Below, one piece after another: positions 61,944-64,000 of a stretch of DNA of 64,000 nucleotides (positions are counted from its first letter, which is position 1; the number at the start of each line of letters is the position of its first letter). The stretch is from CAYWGR01 sp964458015 (lineage in GTDB: Bacteria; Planctomycetota; Planctomycetia; Pirellulales; Thermoguttaceae). The translations under genes and the position numbers were made by a program. The stretch covers positions 1-64,000 of the forward strand of contig CAYWGR010000004.1 in the NCBI GenBank assembly GCA_964458015.1. Reading direction: 5' to 3'. Below the pieces are notes generated by a model. It was not told the origin of the DNA. It did not search any database and saw only the letters and a program-made list of their open reading frames with translations.

Positions 61944-62782
61944 TATTGCCTCTTCCGCCATGCATACGCCGCGAAGGCAATAATACCGCTTAGGATAATT
62001 GCCATGCTGGTCGGCTCCGGCACGTTGGATACCGCGATGCCGTATTTCGTGCCAAGCTCGCTGACGATGGCATTGGTTTGGGCCGTGGTCAGAGTTCCGC
62101 TGAAAGCTGCAACTTCGGCGATTTGGCCGGACCAGGGTCTCGGATCTATGCCGCCTAACACGAAATAATCGCCGATGGCCGTGCCTGCCCACGTTTGGGC
62201 GGAATCGGCCGAGGCCACCATAATTCCCCATTCTCCGACGTTTTGGGTATAGGTTGATATGCCGTTGATCGTCATCGAACCATGATAAATGCCGGCGACG
62301 CTGCCGTCTTGATTAAGCTGTGTGCCATTGAAAGCGAAGTCGTTGTTGTTGCCATTTCCCCATTGGTTATTGTCTCCGCGGCGGATGCCGACGTCGGAAT
62401 AACTGGTGTTGTATTGCCCCCAAACGCCGGCCAAGCCGGATGTCGAGGTGGTTTTTGTCACGAGAATGACCGTTTGGACCGTGGCCGAAGTGGTCGTGGC
62501 TAATTGAGTGTAATTAGCGCCGTTGAATTCAACGGCGGCATGGCCGTTAATCGCCGCGAGGGAAGCGACGTAGGACGGATCCTTCGAAGATGTAGTGGCG
62601 GCGAAGTTATATCCGTTTTGGGTGCTTGCCCAATTGGACACAAGATTGTTGACGTCGTATTCGACGTGCTTGCCGGCGTCAAGGTGATAGACCAGACTGC
62701 CGATCGAGTCGATCGACTCGGCCGAAGCTGCCGCACAGAAGCTCAATGCGGCAACGATGGCGAGCATGGATGTTGTTTTCAT
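61943..62782 (-). CDS. PEP-CTERM sorted exoprotein, LamG-like, copy 2
   Basis: A 279-residue exported protein. It has a signal peptide (SMLAIVAALSFCAAASAES, to ~20), a beta-rich concanavalin-like domain (~25-245; GSLVYHLDAGKHVEYDVNN, AEVAAFSGTLTTAQTNAIV), and the PEP-CTERM sorting signal at the end: VPEPTSMAIILSGIIAFAAY, followed by WRKRQ. Exosortase should cleave after the Pro-Glu-Pro motif. It is a close paralogue of the gene at 62836. An ATG with CGGAGG five bases upstream supports the start. Downstream lies the DUF1559 gene. Confidence 0.92.
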   Translation of the reverse strand: MKTTSMLAIVAALSFCAAASAESIDSIGSLVYHLDAGKHVEYDVNNLVSNWASTQNGYNFAATTSSKDPSYVASLAAINGHAAVEFNGANYTQLATTTSATVQTVILVTKTTSTSGLAGVWGQYNTSYSDVGIRRGDNNQWGNGNNNDFAFNGTQLNQDGSVAGIYHGSMTINGISTYTQNVGEWGIMVASADSAQTWAGTAIGDYFVLGGIDPRPWSGQIAEVAAFSGTLTTAQTNAIVSELGTKYGIAVSNVPEPTSMAIILSGIIAFAAYAWRKRQ

Positions 62783-62835
62783 GAAAACCTCCGATTTATT
62801 ACTGACGTTCGATTATCAACACGATGACGGATGAA

Positions 62836-63669
62836 CTATTTCCGCTTCCGCCACGCATAAGCAACCAAGGCAATACCGCCGGTCAGGATAATTGCCATGC
62901 TGGTCGGCTCGGGTACGTTGGATACCGCGATGCCGTATTTCGTGCCTAGCTCGCTCACGATGGCATTGGTTTGGGCCGTGGTCAGTGTGCCGCTGAAAGC
63001 CGCGAGTTCGGCGATCTGGCCGCCCCAGGGTCTTGGATAAACGCTGCCCGCGACGAAATACTCGCCCAGGGCCGTTGAAGAGAGCGAGTGGGTGTCGTAG
63101 CAGGTTGCCACAATGATTCCCCACGAATTGGTCGCTTGCGTATAGGTTGCCGTGCCGTTGATGGTCATCGAACCGCCGTTTGCCGAATAGGCGAAATCAT
63201 TAGGATCGCTGCCTTCCACCAAGCCTCGCCATTGCGTATTGTCATTGCGGCGCAAGCCGAAATCGCCGTTTGCTTGGCCCCAAACGCCATCGAGACCGTT
63301 GGCGCTCGTGGTATTGCAAACGAGAATCAGCGTTTTTACGTCCGTCGAGTTATTCAATACCAATTGGCTTGCGTGAGGAGCGTAGACGCCGGGAGCTCCA
63401 CCCGTCGTGTCGCCGCTGAACGAGATAGCGGCCTTGTCATGGATGGCGTTGCTCACGTAGGTTGGTTTTTTGCTCGATGTGTCTTGCGAGAACGAATAAC
63501 TGCCTTTTGTGCTTGCCCAGTTGCTTACGACGTTGCCGGCGTCATAAGATACGCCGCTGCCGGCGTCGAGATGATAGATCAGACTGCCGACCGAGTCGAT
63601 CTGATCGGCCGATGCAGCCGCGCATAAGCCCGAGACGATAGCAACGGCAAAAATCCATTGTTTGTTCAT
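62836..63669 (-). CDS. PEP-CTERM sorted exoprotein, LamG-like, copy 1
   Basis: A 277-residue exported protein: signal peptide (WIFAVAIVSGLCAAASADQ, to ~20), a concanavalin/LamG-like beta domain (~25-245; GSLIYHLDAGSGVSYDAGN, AELAAFSGTLTTAQTNAIV) and a C-terminal PEP-CTERM signal (VPEPTSMAIILTGGIALVAY, then WRKRK). It shares the domain, the SELGTKYGIAVSNVPEPTSM block and the length with the gene at 61943, differing mainly in the middle of the domain, so the two are a tandem duplication. AAAGGAAA precedes ATG 63669. The exosortase gene is not in this window. Confidence 0.92.
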   Translation of the reverse strand: MNKQWIFAVAIVSGLCAAASADQIDSVGSLIYHLDAGSGVSYDAGNVVSNWASTKGSYSFSQDTSSKKPTYVSNAIHDKAAISFSGDTTGGAPGVYAPHASQLVLNNSTDVKTLILVCNTTSANGLDGVWGQANGDFGLRRNDNTQWRGLVEGSDPNDFAYSANGGSMTINGTATYTQATNSWGIIVATCYDTHSLSSTALGEYFVAGSVYPRPWGGQIAELAAFSGTLTTAQTNAIVSELGTKYGIAVSNVPEPTSMAIILTGGIALVAYAWRKRK

Positions 63670-63849
63670 GGTATTTCCTTTTTAGAACGGGAAGAATGAA
63701 ACGATGTTTTGTTATTGTTTGGCAACCCAACGATCACGGTCCTATACTTTTTGAATAAGTACGGCCCGGCGGAGGCCGAGGCGGTTGTTCAAACTGTATT
63801 TCAAAAGTTTTCATGCTCTTCAGTTCCTGCCGGTAATACGAGTGTTGAG

Positions 63850-64000
63850 TTATTTCTTTTTACTGGACAATTTCGTGGATGTTTCTGCAAAATCGCTTTG
63901 CGCCAACGGCTTTTCCGCATCGAACATCGCTTGAATTTCCTGGGAGGACAACGGGCGGCCGAAGATCGCCAGTTCGTCGATGCGGCCGAAAAAGCCGACA
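63850..64000 (-). CDS. C-terminal end of a LamG-like domain protein (partial)
   Basis: The last 49 codons of a gene that continues beyond the window. The peptide contains GFFGRIDELAIFGRPLSSQE and IQAMFDAEKPL, the typical last strand and helix of a LamG/concanavalin-like domain (G-x-I-D-E-x-x-I-F/Y-x-R-x-L-S-x-x-E-I), then a short basic tail (TSTKLSSKKK). In planctomycetes such domains often end FecR-type or large exported proteins, but which one cannot be seen. It is on the same strand as the PEP-CTERM and DUF1559 genes downstream, with a gap of 180 bases. Confidence 0.75.
   Translation of the reverse strand, partial: VGFFGRIDELAIFGRPLSSQEIQAMFDAEKPLAQSDFAETSTKLSSKKK

Noticed and set aside
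1..64000. tRNA, rRNA or CRISPR loci
   Set aside because: No T-loop-type GTTCGANNC with flanking stems in the gaps, no rRNA core sequences and no array of equally spaced repeats were found by eye; a tool-based scan could still find a divergent tRNA.

Overview
The window looks like chromosomal DNA of a Planctomycetota bacterium, probably Pirellulales-like (inferred from gene content only). The markers are a DUF1559 protein with a type IV pilin-like leader, tandem PEP-CTERM (VPEPTS) exosortase substrates, a MoxR/DUF58/DUF4159 neighbourhood, an oversized SecA, a CHASE/HD-GYP sensor, a glutaminyl-tRNA synthetase beside glutamyl-tRNA synthetase, and many dispersed hairpins and heptamer repeats. No tRNA, rRNA, CRISPR array, prophage or complete insertion sequence was seen.

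Layout. 1-5.6 kb: MFS transporter, Dpm1-like glycosyltransferase, lipoprotein, a candidate structured RNA with a terminator, and a CHASE-HD-GYP c-di-GMP phosphodiesterase. 5.7-16.1 kb: a co-directional cluster of nine genes under a XylR-type AraC regulator: aldo/keto reductase, two creatinase-like M24 proteins, L-rhamnose mutarotase, PuuE-like deacetylase, an unknown protein, a RhaT-family symporter and a secreted TIM-barrel-like protein. 16.2-25.4 kb: membrane protein, metK, a double-DUF4159 protein divergent from moxR-DUF58, folD and a UroD-like protein. 25.6-36.1 kb: PilZ-like protein, beta-propeller exoprotein, the cstA/NSS/small-subunit operon, trxB, an AAA-DUF4143 ATPase and an exported protein. 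36.4-48.2 kb: carB, an OPT transporter, a tandem thioredoxin-like protein and secA. 48.2-64 kb: PIN toxin-like pair, waaA, HD/PAS/GGDEF protein, membrane proteins, gltX, glnS, pfkB-type kinase, thpR, DUF1559 protein, two PEP-CTERM paralogues and the end of a LamG-like gene.

The best candidate for an undescribed system is the 5.8-16.1 kb cluster. It has a rhamnose mutarotase and a rhamnose-type symporter but none of the isomerase, kinase or aldolase genes of the classical route. In their place are three proteins of C-N bond hydrolase folds (two creatinase-like, one PuuE-like), an oxidoreductase, and a secreted TIM-barrel-like protein. I infer uptake and breakdown of a rhamnose-like sugar or an N-substituted derivative; the substrate is not shown by the sequence. 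A direct repeat (TTATGCGCA twice, 21 bp apart) in front of the regulator is a plausible operator.

Two other signals deserve attention. SecA carries four tandem copies of the helical-wing unit and a small beta-rich insertion in its second motor domain. Period-7 repeats abut the start codons of moxR, the DUF58 gene and gltX, which lack visible Shine-Dalgarno sequences, and similar repeats lie in frame inside the OPT transporter, waaA and the DUF1559 leader.
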